Of a stretch of 64,000 nt of DNA, positions 48,597-56,494 are shown piece by piece (the stretch's first letter is position 1; each line of letters starts with the position of its first letter). Position numbers and translations under genes: made by a program. The notes under the pieces were generated by a model that saw only the letters and a list, made by a program, of their open reading frames with translations, ran no database searches and was not told the DNA's origin. This DNA comes from Thalassotalea sp. ND16A (GTDB taxonomy: Bacteria > Pseudomonadota > Gammaproteobacteria > Enterobacterales > Alteromonadaceae). The stretch lies in contig NZ_JQDZ01000041.1 of NCBI RefSeq assembly GCF_000764205.1, forward strand, positions 1 through 64,000, written 5' to 3'.

Positions 48597-49232
48597 TTAT
48601 TTAGTAAAGATTTTATCGGCTTGTGTTTTTACCACCATACCTGAGCTTAACTGTACACTCACATCTTTACCGGCTACTTCTGTAATAGTAGCATCTAATG
48701 GGGAATTCCCAACCTGAACCATCACTTTCATCCCTGCAGATAATGAATTGGCTTCAGCTTGAGTTAATTTAACTTTTGCTTTGGCTGGGGCTTTCTTCGC
48801 TTTTCCAACCTTAGGTCTAGGCTTACTACTTACTGTAGAGCCCTTTTCATTTGCTTTAGTTCCTTTATAAGACTTATTTTCTGTTTTGTCTTGTGTTTTT
48901 TTGTTAGCAAATTTGTCCTGGCTTTCTTTTAACGTTTTCGCGGCGTAATCCGCTTGCTCTTGATCGATAAGCTCAGCGTCTTCACCAACAAGGTTTACCC
49001 GATGACTACCCACCTTAATTGACTTTAAGTAACGCCAGCTTGAAGTGTAATGACGCAAGGCTTGACGCAATTGCGTTTTACTTACTTTTTCATCATCCGC
49101 AAGTTCGGTTGCAAGTTCTTGAAAAATACCTATTTTTAGAGGTTTAACTTTGCCTTCAAGGGAAAAACATGCAGGGAATTTTTCCACTAAATGGGCAATA
49201 ATTTCTTTACTGGTGATACGTTTGGTTTCCAT
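48597..49232 (-). CDS. proQ: RNA chaperone ProQ (FinO domain)
   Basis: A 211-aa RNA-binding protein. The FinO/ProQ domain covers residues 1-115 (FPACFSLEGKVKPLKIGIFQ, LRQALRHYTSSWRYLK). A lysine-rich linker (120-165) and a C-terminal Tudor-like domain (SLSAGMKVMVQVGNSPLDA) follow. It binds structured small RNAs and mRNA 3' ends. The frame starts at 49250, overlapping the upstream stop, but METKRITSKE from ATG 49232 aligns with known ProQ starts. Cotranscribed with prc. Confidence 0.94.
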   Translation of the reverse strand: METKRITSKEIIAHLVEKFPACFSLEGKVKPLKIGIFQELATELADDEKVSKTQLRQALRHYTSSWRYLKSIKVGSHRVNLVGEDAELIDQEQADYAAKTLKESQDKFANKKTQDKTENKSYKGTKANEKGSTVSSKPRPKVGKAKKAPAKAKVKLTQAEANSLSAGMKVMVQVGNSPLDATITEVAGKDVSVQLSSGMVVKTQADKIFTK

Positions 49233-49249
49233 AATATTTACTTCATTCA

Positions 49250-49537
49250 TTAATTTTGTTGTTCAAGATATTGTTCTCGGTTTTCAAGCAAATGCCTGCA
49301 CCAATCATAAATATCATCAAATTCCAGTTCAGGTAGGCTATCTTCCCCAATCCAGGTTTCCCATACCAAATCAAGCAGTTGCGTTAATTCTTCAGGGTCG
49401 ATATCATCTTCCGCCATTTGATAAATGGTGTGATAAAATTCATTTATTTTTTCAGCAACACACTCTTCTTCACCTTCCCAATCTCCGACAACGGCCTCAG
49501 AAACCAAAAAATCATGTATTACGACAAATTCTTTCAT
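49250..49537 (-). CDS. Acidic 95-aa protein of unknown function upstream of proQ
   Basis: A small soluble protein with about 25 Asp/Glu residues and very few basic ones, beginning MKEFVVIHDFLVSEAVVGDW, with tryptophans at WEG, WETW and YDWC. Probably mostly helical. Its stop overlaps an ATG in front of proQ (TAATG), so it belongs to the msrC-X-proQ-prc transcription unit. I do not recognise the family. The location suggests a conserved neighbour of proQ in Alteromonadales, which is an inference. Confidence 0.75.
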   Translation of the reverse strand: MKEFVVIHDFLVSEAVVGDWEGEEECVAEKINEFYHTIYQMAEDDIDPEELTQLLDLVWETWIGEDSLPELEFDDIYDWCRHLLENREQYLEQQN

Positions 49538-49589
49538 TGATTATAAATTACTTAGTTTGTTTACGTGAGCTAATTTGTACGACTAGCAA

Positions 49590-50054
49590 TTAGGCTAAAG
49601 TCTGTTCAAATGCATGCACTATTGCTTGCAAGCCTTGCGCATCTATTTGATCAAAATTGGCAAATGCGATGCTATCAATATCTAACACGGCTATGACTTT
49701 ACCATTTTGATAAACGGGCAAGACAATTTCAGAGTTACTGTTTGCATCACAAGCGATATGTCCTGAAAACTGGTGTACATCGCTAATCAGCTGGATTTTC
49801 TGTTCGCTTACCGCAGTACCACAAACACCTTTGCCTAGCGGAATACGGATACAGGCAACCTGCCCTTGAAAGGGCCCTAGCACTAATTCATTTTCTATCA
49901 CGCGATAAAAGCCCGACCAGTTTACGTTTTCAAGAGTATTAAATAGTATGGCGCTAATGTTTGCCATATTGGCAATGGCATCATGCTCCTCACTAATAAT
50001 GGCTTTTACCTGGCCCAACAAACTCTGATAAAAGTCCGCTTTTTCTCTGTCCAT
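49590..50054 (-). CDS. msrC: Free methionine-(R)-sulfoxide reductase (GAF domain)
   Basis: A 154-aa single GAF-domain protein that reduces free L-methionine-R-sulfoxide. The three family cysteines are present: two with spacing of ten in CIRIPLGKGVC and the third in HIACDANSNSE. NWSGFYR and GKVIAVLDIDS are further hallmarks. The frame extends to a TTG at 50096, but ATG 50054 gives the normal length and start. It heads the msrC-X-proQ-prc unit, similar to yebR near proQ in E. coli. Confidence 0.92.
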   Translation of the reverse strand: MDREKADFYQSLLGQVKAIISEEHDAIANMANISAILFNTLENVNWSGFYRVIENELVLGPFQGQVACIRIPLGKGVCGTAVSEQKIQLISDVHQFSGHIACDANSNSEIVLPVYQNGKVIAVLDIDSIAFANFDQIDAQGLQAIVHAFEQTLA

Positions 50055-50200
50055 ATTAACATCTAATGTTGCGTTCAAATTCACGCCCAAACCCAAGGTT
50101 TCTGAAACCCTGCCACAAAAGCGGTTAACATACCTTGTCAGCGCCTTAAATTAAAGTATTTCCTTGGGTTTTTCATTATTTTATGCAGATAAATACAACT

Positions 50201-50911
50201 TTATCGTGTAATTGAATAAATTAAGCTGACTTGAGCACTGATTTCATATTTACCCGGGGTAGAACTCAAGGCAATAGAGCTGGACTCCATCAAACTGTCT
50301 TGCATGATTAATTTTGGCACATTAAAAGGGATCTCAGTCATATGAGTAACCTTTCCCAGATCTAAATCTAATTTATTTGCAATCCGTAATGCTTTCGCTT
50401 GTGCATCTTTAATGGCGGCGTCTAATGCCTGTCGATAAAAGGTATCTGCTTTGCTGGTTTGGTACTTCAACGCTGAGATGTATTTAACGCCCAGGTGTAT
50501 GGCTTTATCGAGAATAGGATCGTAATGAGAAAAATCATCCAGGATAAAAGTGATTTCTCTGCTCACTTCAATAAGCGAAGGTTGATATAGGTTTGCTGAT
50601 TGTTGGGCACTCCGATCAAATATCGGTCTTATATTCATTTGCGTCGTTTCAATGGATTTATCAGTGATATCCATTTCTTTTGCCATCGTCAGTAACTCAG
50701 TCGTTTTCTCATCAACAACTTGTTTGGCTTGCGCTGCGGTCATTGCTCTATCGGCTAGCGATATTGAAAAAATAAAAATATCGGGGTCAATAAACACGGC
50801 ACCTTTGCCGGTGACTTCTATGCCTTCTGGCTTTATTTGTTGCGCCATAACTTGCATTGAAAACGTAACAATCAATAAAGTGCTCAGCATAACCCTTAAT
50901 TTAGCCATCAT
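50201..50911 (-). CDS. SIMPL domain (DUF541) periplasmic protein
   Basis: A 236-aa protein with a signal peptide (cleavage near VMAQQ, about residue 24) and a SIMPL/DUF541 domain: GIEVTGKGAVFIDPDIFIFS, the helix AQAKQVVDEKTTELLTMAKE, and DAAIKDAQAKALRIANKLDL. SIMPL proteins form oligomers in the periplasm or outer membrane and are linked to stress protection (YggE), but their biochemical role is not settled. GAGG lies before the ATG. It starts 2 bp after the DUF2057 gene, so both are cotranscribed. Confidence 0.88.
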   Translation of the reverse strand: MMAKLRVMLSTLLIVTFSMQVMAQQIKPEGIEVTGKGAVFIDPDIFIFSISLADRAMTAAQAKQVVDEKTTELLTMAKEMDITDKSIETTQMNIRPIFDRSAQQSANLYQPSLIEVSREITFILDDFSHYDPILDKAIHLGVKYISALKYQTSKADTFYRQALDAAIKDAQAKALRIANKLDLDLGKVTHMTEIPFNVPKLIMQDSLMESSSIALSSTPGKYEISAQVSLIYSITR

Positions 50912-50913
50912 AA

Positions 50914-51519
50914 TTAATTCCTCTTTTGTTGTTCCTTAATGAATGTTAAAAATTCTTGCTGCTCTTTTGCGCTTGCCTGCTGCCACCAATATTTCAGCAT
51001 TGCTAGATTTTCAGGGCTGGTTTTGCTGATGATACCGTCTTCGCCCTGGGTAGAACGTTGCTGTGCAATTTCATCTCGTCGTAATAAAGACTGTTTCAGC
51101 GCAGTATCATTATAGCTTGCCAAAGATTGAATCATCACCGCTACAGCATCGCCGTCAGGTTTAACTAATTTCACCAAAGGTGATTTGGCGAACCGTTTTG
51201 CATCTTGTTGATTTAATTGCTCCGGGTAACTAAAACTTAACGTTGCTTCTTTACCAACCGTAAATAATAAAATGAATGGCTTGGATGCTACCGTGATGTG
51301 ATGATCTTCCATGTCGTCGTCAAATATTGATGAGTATTGTAGCACCAGTATGTTCTGACCTTCGGGGATATTTAGGGTCGTTTCTGAGGAAAATATCGAA
51401 CGAGAATACTCTTCGCCATTTAACCGTTGAACGATAAAGTCTTCCGGCACAATAAGCTCTGCAGCGGTGACTGAAAACATGCTAAACCCTAAAAGCAACG
51501 GCAATAATGTTGATTTCAT
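50914..51519 (-). CDS. DUF2057 family secreted protein
   Basis: A 201-aa protein with a signal peptide (residues 1-19, cleavage after VTAA) followed by the DUF2057 pattern: LIVPEDFIVQRLNGEEY, NIPEGQNILVLQYSSIFDDD and KYWWQQASAKEQQEFLTF near the C-terminus. Related to E. coli YccT/CsgI, reported as an inhibitor of curli assembly; whether that role applies here is unknown, as no curli genes are in view. First gene of a two-gene unit with the SIMPL protein gene. Confidence 0.85.
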   Translation of the reverse strand: MKSTLLPLLLGFSMFSVTAAELIVPEDFIVQRLNGEEYSRSIFSSETTLNIPEGQNILVLQYSSIFDDDMEDHHITVASKPFILLFTVGKEATLSFSYPEQLNQQDAKRFAKSPLVKLVKPDGDAVAVMIQSLASYNDTALKQSLLRRDEIAQQRSTQGEDGIISKTSPENLAMLKYWWQQASAKEQQEFLTFIKEQQKRN

Positions 51520-51597
51520 ATTTACTTCTTAATCTTTATATAAATTAGATGATTAACTGAAGTATAAGGGATTTATATTAAATTTATATGAAGATTT

Positions 51598-51674
51598 GAG
51601 CCGGTAAGATAAATAGCATGTAGGATTTAGAAAAGCGCAACGATCGGCATAAAGCATGTACCGGCTCTATGCCG
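51598..51674. repeat. Nested inverted repeats downstream of ccoG
   Basis: GAGCCGGTA (51598-51606) and TACCGGCTC (51659-51667) are perfect 9-bp arms. CGGCATA (51645-51651) and TATGCCG (51668-51674) form an overlapping alternative stem, so the two hairpins are mutually exclusive. The 216-bp gap between ccoG and the DUF2057 gene holds no gene. Confidence 0.6.
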
Positions 51675-51735
51675 TCCATGGCGCCTCTCAGTTAATTCAT
51701 CCTTGAATTATCACTGTGAAATTTTAACGGAACTA

Positions 51736-53103
51736 CTACAATGAATGAAAAGTAGATTGGGTAACCAGAAGCTTGTCTTCTTCGCTTTCATCCTGCAAAA
51801 CAAAATCAAAGGTTTCAAATTTTCCCTTAAATCCGAGCGGCGCAATTAAGGTCACGGTATAATTCGATATCTGCTGTGGCGCAACGATTAACGTTTTTTT
51901 CGATTCAATTCTAAACCCTTCCAGTCCCTGGTAACTCAACTTAAAATGGCCCTTAGCGTCAGACTTGTTTAAGATTTTTAACTGATAGGAATTTTCAACT
52001 TCCCCCAACCCATTCACCCGATACAGTGCATTCCTATCTTTAAGCACCGACACCTCAAATTCACTGCGATTATTTAGCCAGTTTGCCATAAAACCAACAC
52101 AAATCAGTAACAGTGCCATATATCCATATTTCGCTTTGCTATCACTGTGTTGCTCGGTTTCACTAGCAAAGCGAATGAGGCCTTTAGCATAAGAAAACTT
52201 GCTCATGGTCTGATCACAGGCATCGATACAAAGCCCACAGTTGATGCAATCATATTGCAGGCCATCACGAATATCTATGCCTACCGGACACACCTGCACA
52301 CACAAATTACAGTCAACACAATCACCTAGCTCTTGCGGTTTTTCTCGATTAAGTTTTCTTGGCCCCCGACTCTCACCACGCTCAATATCATAAGTAACAG
52401 TGGAAGTTGCATCACTAAACATTACCGATTGAAAACGCGCATATGGGCACATATGCTGGCACATTTTTTCACGTACCCAACTGGCATTTACATAGGTACA
52501 AAGCGCAAAAAACCACACCCAACCAGTGACTATTGAAGTCGTATTTAATGTGAAAAATTCGATGTAAATTTGCTCTGCGGGCACAAAATATGACATAAAT
52601 ACCAGCGCCGTGATTAATGAAACTGTCAACCACATGCCATGTTTTCCCAGCTTTTTAGCACATTTTTCTATGCTTATTTTTGATTTATCTAATTTGATCC
52701 GTTGTTGTCTATTGCCCTCAATTCGGTTCTCAATCCACAAAAACATTAGTGTCCAAACAGTTTGTGGGCAAGCAAAGCCGCACCAAATACGCCCGTATTT
52801 GCTGGCGACATAAAACAAGGCAAAGGCCGCGATAATAAACACGAAGGTAAAAATCAGTAAATCTTGCGGATAAAAATAGTAGGAGAAAACTTTTAGGTGT
52901 TGCGCTTCAACATCAAATAAAATCGCTTGTTTGCCCTGATATTGAATAAACGGTGTCACAATAAACAACATCATTAAAGCAACACTTAAATAACGGCGGA
53001 TGCTTTGATAAAAGCCTTTTTGTTCTTTGATATAAATTTTATCGTCGATTGCTTTGGTTTGAAAAATAATACTGCCTTTATCTGTTGAGGTCTTTTGCAC
53101 CAT
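51736..53103 (-). CDS. ccoG: Cytochrome c oxidase accessory protein CcoG (FixG/RdxA)
   Basis: A 455-aa inner-membrane polyferredoxin with about five membrane segments. WCGFACPQTVW is the NapH/CcoG-type motif. Two ferredoxin clusters are CVDCNLCVQVCPVGID and CINCGLCIDACDQTM. A C-terminal Ig-like periplasmic domain (about 340-455) follows the last helix. CcoG helps supply reduced copper for assembly of cbb3 oxidase. ATG 53103 with GGGAG in front is preferred to the GTG at 53121. ccoNOPQ are not in the window, so the gene stands apart from its usual operon. Divergent from the MocR-type regulator. Confidence 0.93.
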   Translation of the reverse strand: MVQKTSTDKGSIIFQTKAIDDKIYIKEQKGFYQSIRRYLSVALMMLFIVTPFIQYQGKQAILFDVEAQHLKVFSYYFYPQDLLIFTFVFIIAAFALFYVASKYGRIWCGFACPQTVWTLMFLWIENRIEGNRQQRIKLDKSKISIEKCAKKLGKHGMWLTVSLITALVFMSYFVPAEQIYIEFFTLNTTSIVTGWVWFFALCTYVNASWVREKMCQHMCPYARFQSVMFSDATSTVTYDIERGESRGPRKLNREKPQELGDCVDCNLCVQVCPVGIDIRDGLQYDCINCGLCIDACDQTMSKFSYAKGLIRFASETEQHSDSKAKYGYMALLLICVGFMANWLNNRSEFEVSVLKDRNALYRVNGLGEVENSYQLKILNKSDAKGHFKLSYQGLEGFRIESKKTLIVAPQQISNYTVTLIAPLGFKGKFETFDFVLQDESEEDKLLVTQSTFHSL

Positions 53104-53175
53104 CACTCTACTCCCAGCCACTCAAGGCTAATGCGTCTATGGAAATTGAGCCGTATTTTAATTTGTGCTAACTTA

Positions 53176-53214
53176 GGGGACAGGTACAAGAAAATTAAAT
53201 ATATAGGGTACAGG
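53176..53214 (+). promoter_or_regulatory. Direct repeat upstream of the MocR-type gene, possible operator
   Basis: GGGGACAGG (53176-53184) and GGGTACAGG (53206-53214) are direct repeats 30 bp apart, ending 12 bp before the start codon. MocR regulators often bind direct repeats, so autoregulation is possible. The GGGGACAGGTAC string also resembles short repeats scattered in marine bacterial genomes, so this is tentative. Confidence 0.35.
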
Positions 53215-53225
53215 CGGTATTATTG

Positions 53226-54647
53226 ATGAAAACCAGTAAGTTTGGAAAGTTAGCGTCAGTTCTGATCCAGAAAATTGAAAACAAAATGTTTCAACATGGT
53301 GAAAAATTGCCGGCAATCAGGGCATTATCGTCTGAACACGGAGTTTCTAAAAACACGGTGATCAGAGCCTTAATTGAATTAGAAAAATCAGGCTACATTA
53401 GCGCCAAACCTCGCTTAGGGTTTTTTATTACCTTTAAACCAGCTGAAAGTAAACCACCACAAAAACTTGCAGCCCCGTTACAAGCCGTTGAAGTCAGTAT
53501 TCCGCAAATGTTCTTTGAGATCATGAGTCATAGTGCCGCCTTTGACATTCTGCCCAGCGCTACAGAACAGTACCAATCAAAACATCTATTGCAACTGAAT
53601 CGTGAGCTGAGCCGGGTAGCAAAACAAAACCCATTCAAAAAAGCCTCGTATTATGATGCGCCAGTGGGGTTGCAGTCATTACGAGTGCAGATAAAAGATA
53701 GGTACCGAAGCCGAGGGCTGATCATAGATGAAGAAGATTTATGTATCACTTCTGGCTGCCAACACGCGTTATTTTTGTCGTTATTTACCGTGTGTAAGCC
53801 TGGAGACAACGTTGCCGTAGAAAGCCCGGGCTTTTACGGAGTGATACAATTGTTAGAGCAATTACAGCTTAATATCATCGAAATTCCTGCCTCTCCGGTT
53901 ACCGGCTTAGATCTCGAGGCACTGACATCAGCAGTGAATAAATGGAACATTAGCGCCGTGGTAGTCACGCCATCGTTTTCAACGCCTACAGGGGCGGTAA
54001 TGAGTGTGGCCAACAGAAAAGCGTTAGTCGCTATCGCGAATGAACATGACTTTGCGGTGATCGAAGACGATATTTATGGCGAACTGGCATTCGACAGCAG
54101 TACTCATTCCGATAATCCCCCGCCACTGAAAGCCTTTGATAGTCAAGAGCGGGTTATTTTATGCAGTTCTTTTTCGAAATCTTTATCTCGCGATTTACGC
54201 ATTGGCTGGGTTGCCGGAGGTCGTTGGCACAAAGACATCATCCGCTTGAAATTAAGCAGTCAACTTGCCAGTAGCAGAGTGCAACAAGAAGCCATTGCTG
54301 AATTTATGCTAAATGGTCATTTCAAGCGACATATCGCCAGTTTTACCAGCACATTGCTCAATCAACGTAATCAATTGCTAGCGGCAATTTTGCAGTATTG
54401 GCCTAACTCGGTAAAGTATACGCTGCCACAAGGCGGGCTTGCTTTGTGGGTAGAATTTAGTGAACACATTGATACCACCAAGCTTTATGCGAACGCGTTA
54501 GAAAAAAACATCACCCTCACTCCTGGACAACTATTTTCGTGCTCTGGCCATTATAACAACTGTTTACGGGTGAGTTTTAACCACCCTTTTGTTGGTGAGC
54601 GGCTAACGGCTTTAAAAACGATAAAAGCCCTGATCATCAAAGATTAG
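53226..54647 (+). CDS. MocR/GabR-type transcriptional regulator (GntR HTH plus aminotransferase domain)
   Basis: A 473-aa regulator. Residues 1-75 form a GntR winged helix-turn-helix (LPAIRALSSEHGVSKNTVIR). The rest is a class I aminotransferase fold with the PLP-lysine motif CSSFSKSLSRDLRIGW and the Asp in EDDIYGEL. PLP-bound MocR proteins control genes for vitamin B6, GABA, taurine or amino-acid metabolism, often divergently transcribed. The nearest divergent gene is ccoG, 122 bp away, which is not a usual target. ATG 53226 is used (TTG 53223 also possible). No truncation seen. Confidence 0.88.
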   Translation: MKTSKFGKLASVLIQKIENKMFQHGEKLPAIRALSSEHGVSKNTVIRALIELEKSGYISAKPRLGFFITFKPAESKPPQKLAAPLQAVEVSIPQMFFEIMSHSAAFDILPSATEQYQSKHLLQLNRELSRVAKQNPFKKASYYDAPVGLQSLRVQIKDRYRSRGLIIDEEDLCITSGCQHALFLSLFTVCKPGDNVAVESPGFYGVIQLLEQLQLNIIEIPASPVTGLDLEALTSAVNKWNISAVVVTPSFSTPTGAVMSVANRKALVAIANEHDFAVIEDDIYGELAFDSSTHSDNPPPLKAFDSQERVILCSSFSKSLSRDLRIGWVAGGRWHKDIIRLKLSSQLASSRVQQEAIAEFMLNGHFKRHIASFTSTLLNQRNQLLAAILQYWPNSVKYTLPQGGLALWVEFSEHIDTTKLYANALEKNITLTPGQLFSCSGHYNNCLRVSFNHPFVGERLTALKTIKALIIKD

Positions 54648-54656
54648 GGCTTTTAT
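54621..54656 (+). terminator. Intrinsic terminator of the MocR-type gene
   Basis: ATAAAAGCCCT and AGGGCTTTTAT form an 11-bp perfect stem that overlaps the last codons and stop of the gene; a short T-run follows. Confidence 0.75.
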
Positions 54657-54667
54657 GGTTTTTAAAG

Positions 54668-55167
54668 TAGCGCTTTATTTACTTGTCTAAGTTCAACATT
54701 ACAGTGTAAACAGAAAGCAAGTAACCTAAAAACAATCACCGGGAATTCTTACCCAGCCTTCCATTAGTACGCGGGCGCTACGGCTCTTATTATATAGCGC
54801 TTTATTTACTTGTCTAAGTTCAACATTATAGTGTAAACAGAAAGCAAGTAGCCTAAAAACAATCACCGGGAATTCTTACCCAGCCTTCCATTAGTACGCG
54901 GGCGCTACGGCTCTTATTATATAGCGCTTTATTTACTTGTCTAAGTTCAACATTATAGTGTAAACAGAAAGCAAGTAGCCTAAAAACAATCACCGGGAAT
55001 TCTTACCCAGCCTTCCATTAGTACGCGGGCGCTACGGCTCTTATTATATAGCGCTTTATTTACTTGTCTAAGTTCAACATTATAGTGTAAACAGAAAGCA
55101 AGTAGCCTAAAAACAATCACCGGGAATTCTTACCCAGCCTTCCATTAGTACGCGGGCGCTACGGCTC
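54668..55167. repeat. 127-bp tandem repeat, nearly four copies, derived from the 3' end of prpF
   Basis: Units begin (TAGCGCTTTATTTACTTG) at 54668, 54795, 54922 and 55049, spacing 127 bp. Each unit is 119 bp of sequence equal to the last 61 bp of prpF plus 58 bp downstream of it; three copies are separated by the 8-bp filler TTATTATA. The rightmost copy is the real prpF end. Copies 2-4 look identical; the leftmost differs at about two positions (ACATTACAGTG, AGTAACC). The 459-bp gap between the MocR gene and prpF consists almost only of this array. Confidence 0.95.
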
Positions 55168-56285
55168 ATCATGGCTTTATTCACGGTCCAGGTACCGTCA
55201 TTGTTGCTGGCCTCGGCACCTACTTTTAAAGTACCTGAAGGATGGCCAAACGTTACCGAATTACGATCACCACCACCGGCAGCTAAATTCACCAATGTGC
55301 CAGGTATCGCCACGGCAGTACCAATAGCAACGGCAGCAGTGCCCATCATCGCATGATGTAGTTTACCCATAGATAAGGCACGAACGTTTAAGTCGATGTC
55401 ATTTTCTGTAATGTTTTTACCACTTGATGAGGTATAAGCTTTAGCTGGTGATACGAAGGCAACTTTAGGTGTATGTTGGCGAGCTTTTGCCTCTTCAATG
55501 TTAGTGATTAGTCCCATTTTAATGGCGCCATGAGCACGAATGGTTTCAAACCTGCTTAATATCTCATCACTGCCATTAATCGCTTCTTGTAGTTCGGTAC
55601 CTTGATAACCTATGTCTTCAGCATTTAAGAAAATGGTTGGAATACCAGCGGTGATCATCGTTGCTTTAAACGTACCTATGCCAGGTACTTCTAAATCATC
55701 AACCACATTACCGGTAGGGAACATTGCCTCTGAGGGATCTACCGGGGCGATAAATTCAACCGGCACTTCGGCAGCTGGAAACGTTACGCCATCCAATTCA
55801 AATACACCGGTTTCTTGTACTTCACCATTGGTGATCGGAACTTGCGCGATGATAGTTTTAGAAATATTTTTCTGCCAAATGCGCACCGTACATACACCAT
55901 TATCAGGAATACGTTCAGGGTTTACTAAACCCGACATAATGGCAAAAGAGCCAACTGCTGCCGTTAAATTACCGCAGTTACCCGACCAATCTACGAATGC
56001 TTTATCAATGGCGACTTGACCAAATAAATAGTCAACATCGTGATCTGCTTGTTCCGATTTGGCCAAAATAACAGTTTTACTGGTACTTGATGTTGCACCG
56101 CCCATACCATCGGTTTGTTTGCCATACGGATCTGGACTGCCAATAACACGCAATAACATGTTGTCACGAGGCTCACCAGCAACCTGACAACGCTCTGGTA
56201 AATCGGTTAAATTGAAAAATACACCTTTTGATGTACCACCACGAATGTACGTAGCTGGGATCTTTACTTGAGGAACATGAGCCAT
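55107..56285 (-). CDS. prpF: 2-methylaconitate isomerase PrpF
   Basis: A 392-aa protein with the PrpF start QVKIPATYIRGGTSKGVFF and the conserved GNCGNLTAAVGSFAI and FGHPSGTLKVGAE segments. It isomerises the 2-methylaconitate isomer released by AcnD so that it can be hydrated to 2-methylisocitrate. Full length for the family. Last gene of the methylcitrate operon, 207 bp after acnD, with a palindromic repeat between. Its last 20 codons are tandemly copied downstream (54668-55167); each extra copy keeps the stop codon. Confidence 0.96.
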   Translation of the reverse strand: MAHVPQVKIPATYIRGGTSKGVFFNLTDLPERCQVAGEPRDNMLLRVIGSPDPYGKQTDGMGGATSSTSKTVILAKSEQADHDVDYLFGQVAIDKAFVDWSGNCGNLTAAVGSFAIMSGLVNPERIPDNGVCTVRIWQKNISKTIIAQVPITNGEVQETGVFELDGVTFPAAEVPVEFIAPVDPSEAMFPTGNVVDDLEVPGIGTFKATMITAGIPTIFLNAEDIGYQGTELQEAINGSDEILSRFETIRAHGAIKMGLITNIEEAKARQHTPKVAFVSPAKAYTSSSGKNITENDIDLNVRALSMGKLHHAMMGTAAVAIGTAVAIPGTLVNLAAGGGDRNSVTFGHPSGTLKVGAEASNNDGTWTVNKAMMSRSARVLMEGWVRIPGDCF

Positions 56286-56399
56286 TGCTCTCTCCTTAAA
56301 TTAGTTATTTGTGAAACAAAGGCTTCACTTACGAAAATAAAAAACAGCATTAGATTGCTCTTTTGCTGCTTATATTCAATGCGCATGAATTCAATTATT

Positions 56400-56494
56400 A
56401 AACGAGGTAGTTGCGTTGAGAGCAAGGCGGGAGCGCGGAATGTGTACTTACACATGAGCACTCCCAACGCCGCTATCGACGCAAATAGTCGTTT
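56400..56494. repeat. ERIC-like 95-bp palindromic element between acnD and prpF
   Basis: Outer arms AAACGAGGTAGTTGCGT and ACGCAAATAGTCGTTT pair, and the centre ATGTGTA-CT-TACACAT is palindromic with further pairing of GGCGGGAG and CTCCC. The right arm reaches into the acnD stop codon (56493-56495). It resembles ERIC-type intergenic elements, which are transcribed as a hairpin inside operons. Confidence 0.75.

Noticed and set aside
54668-55167. CRISPR array
   Set aside because: The units are 127 bp, contiguous and identical throughout, with no unique spacers and no cas genes nearby; they are copies of the prpF end.
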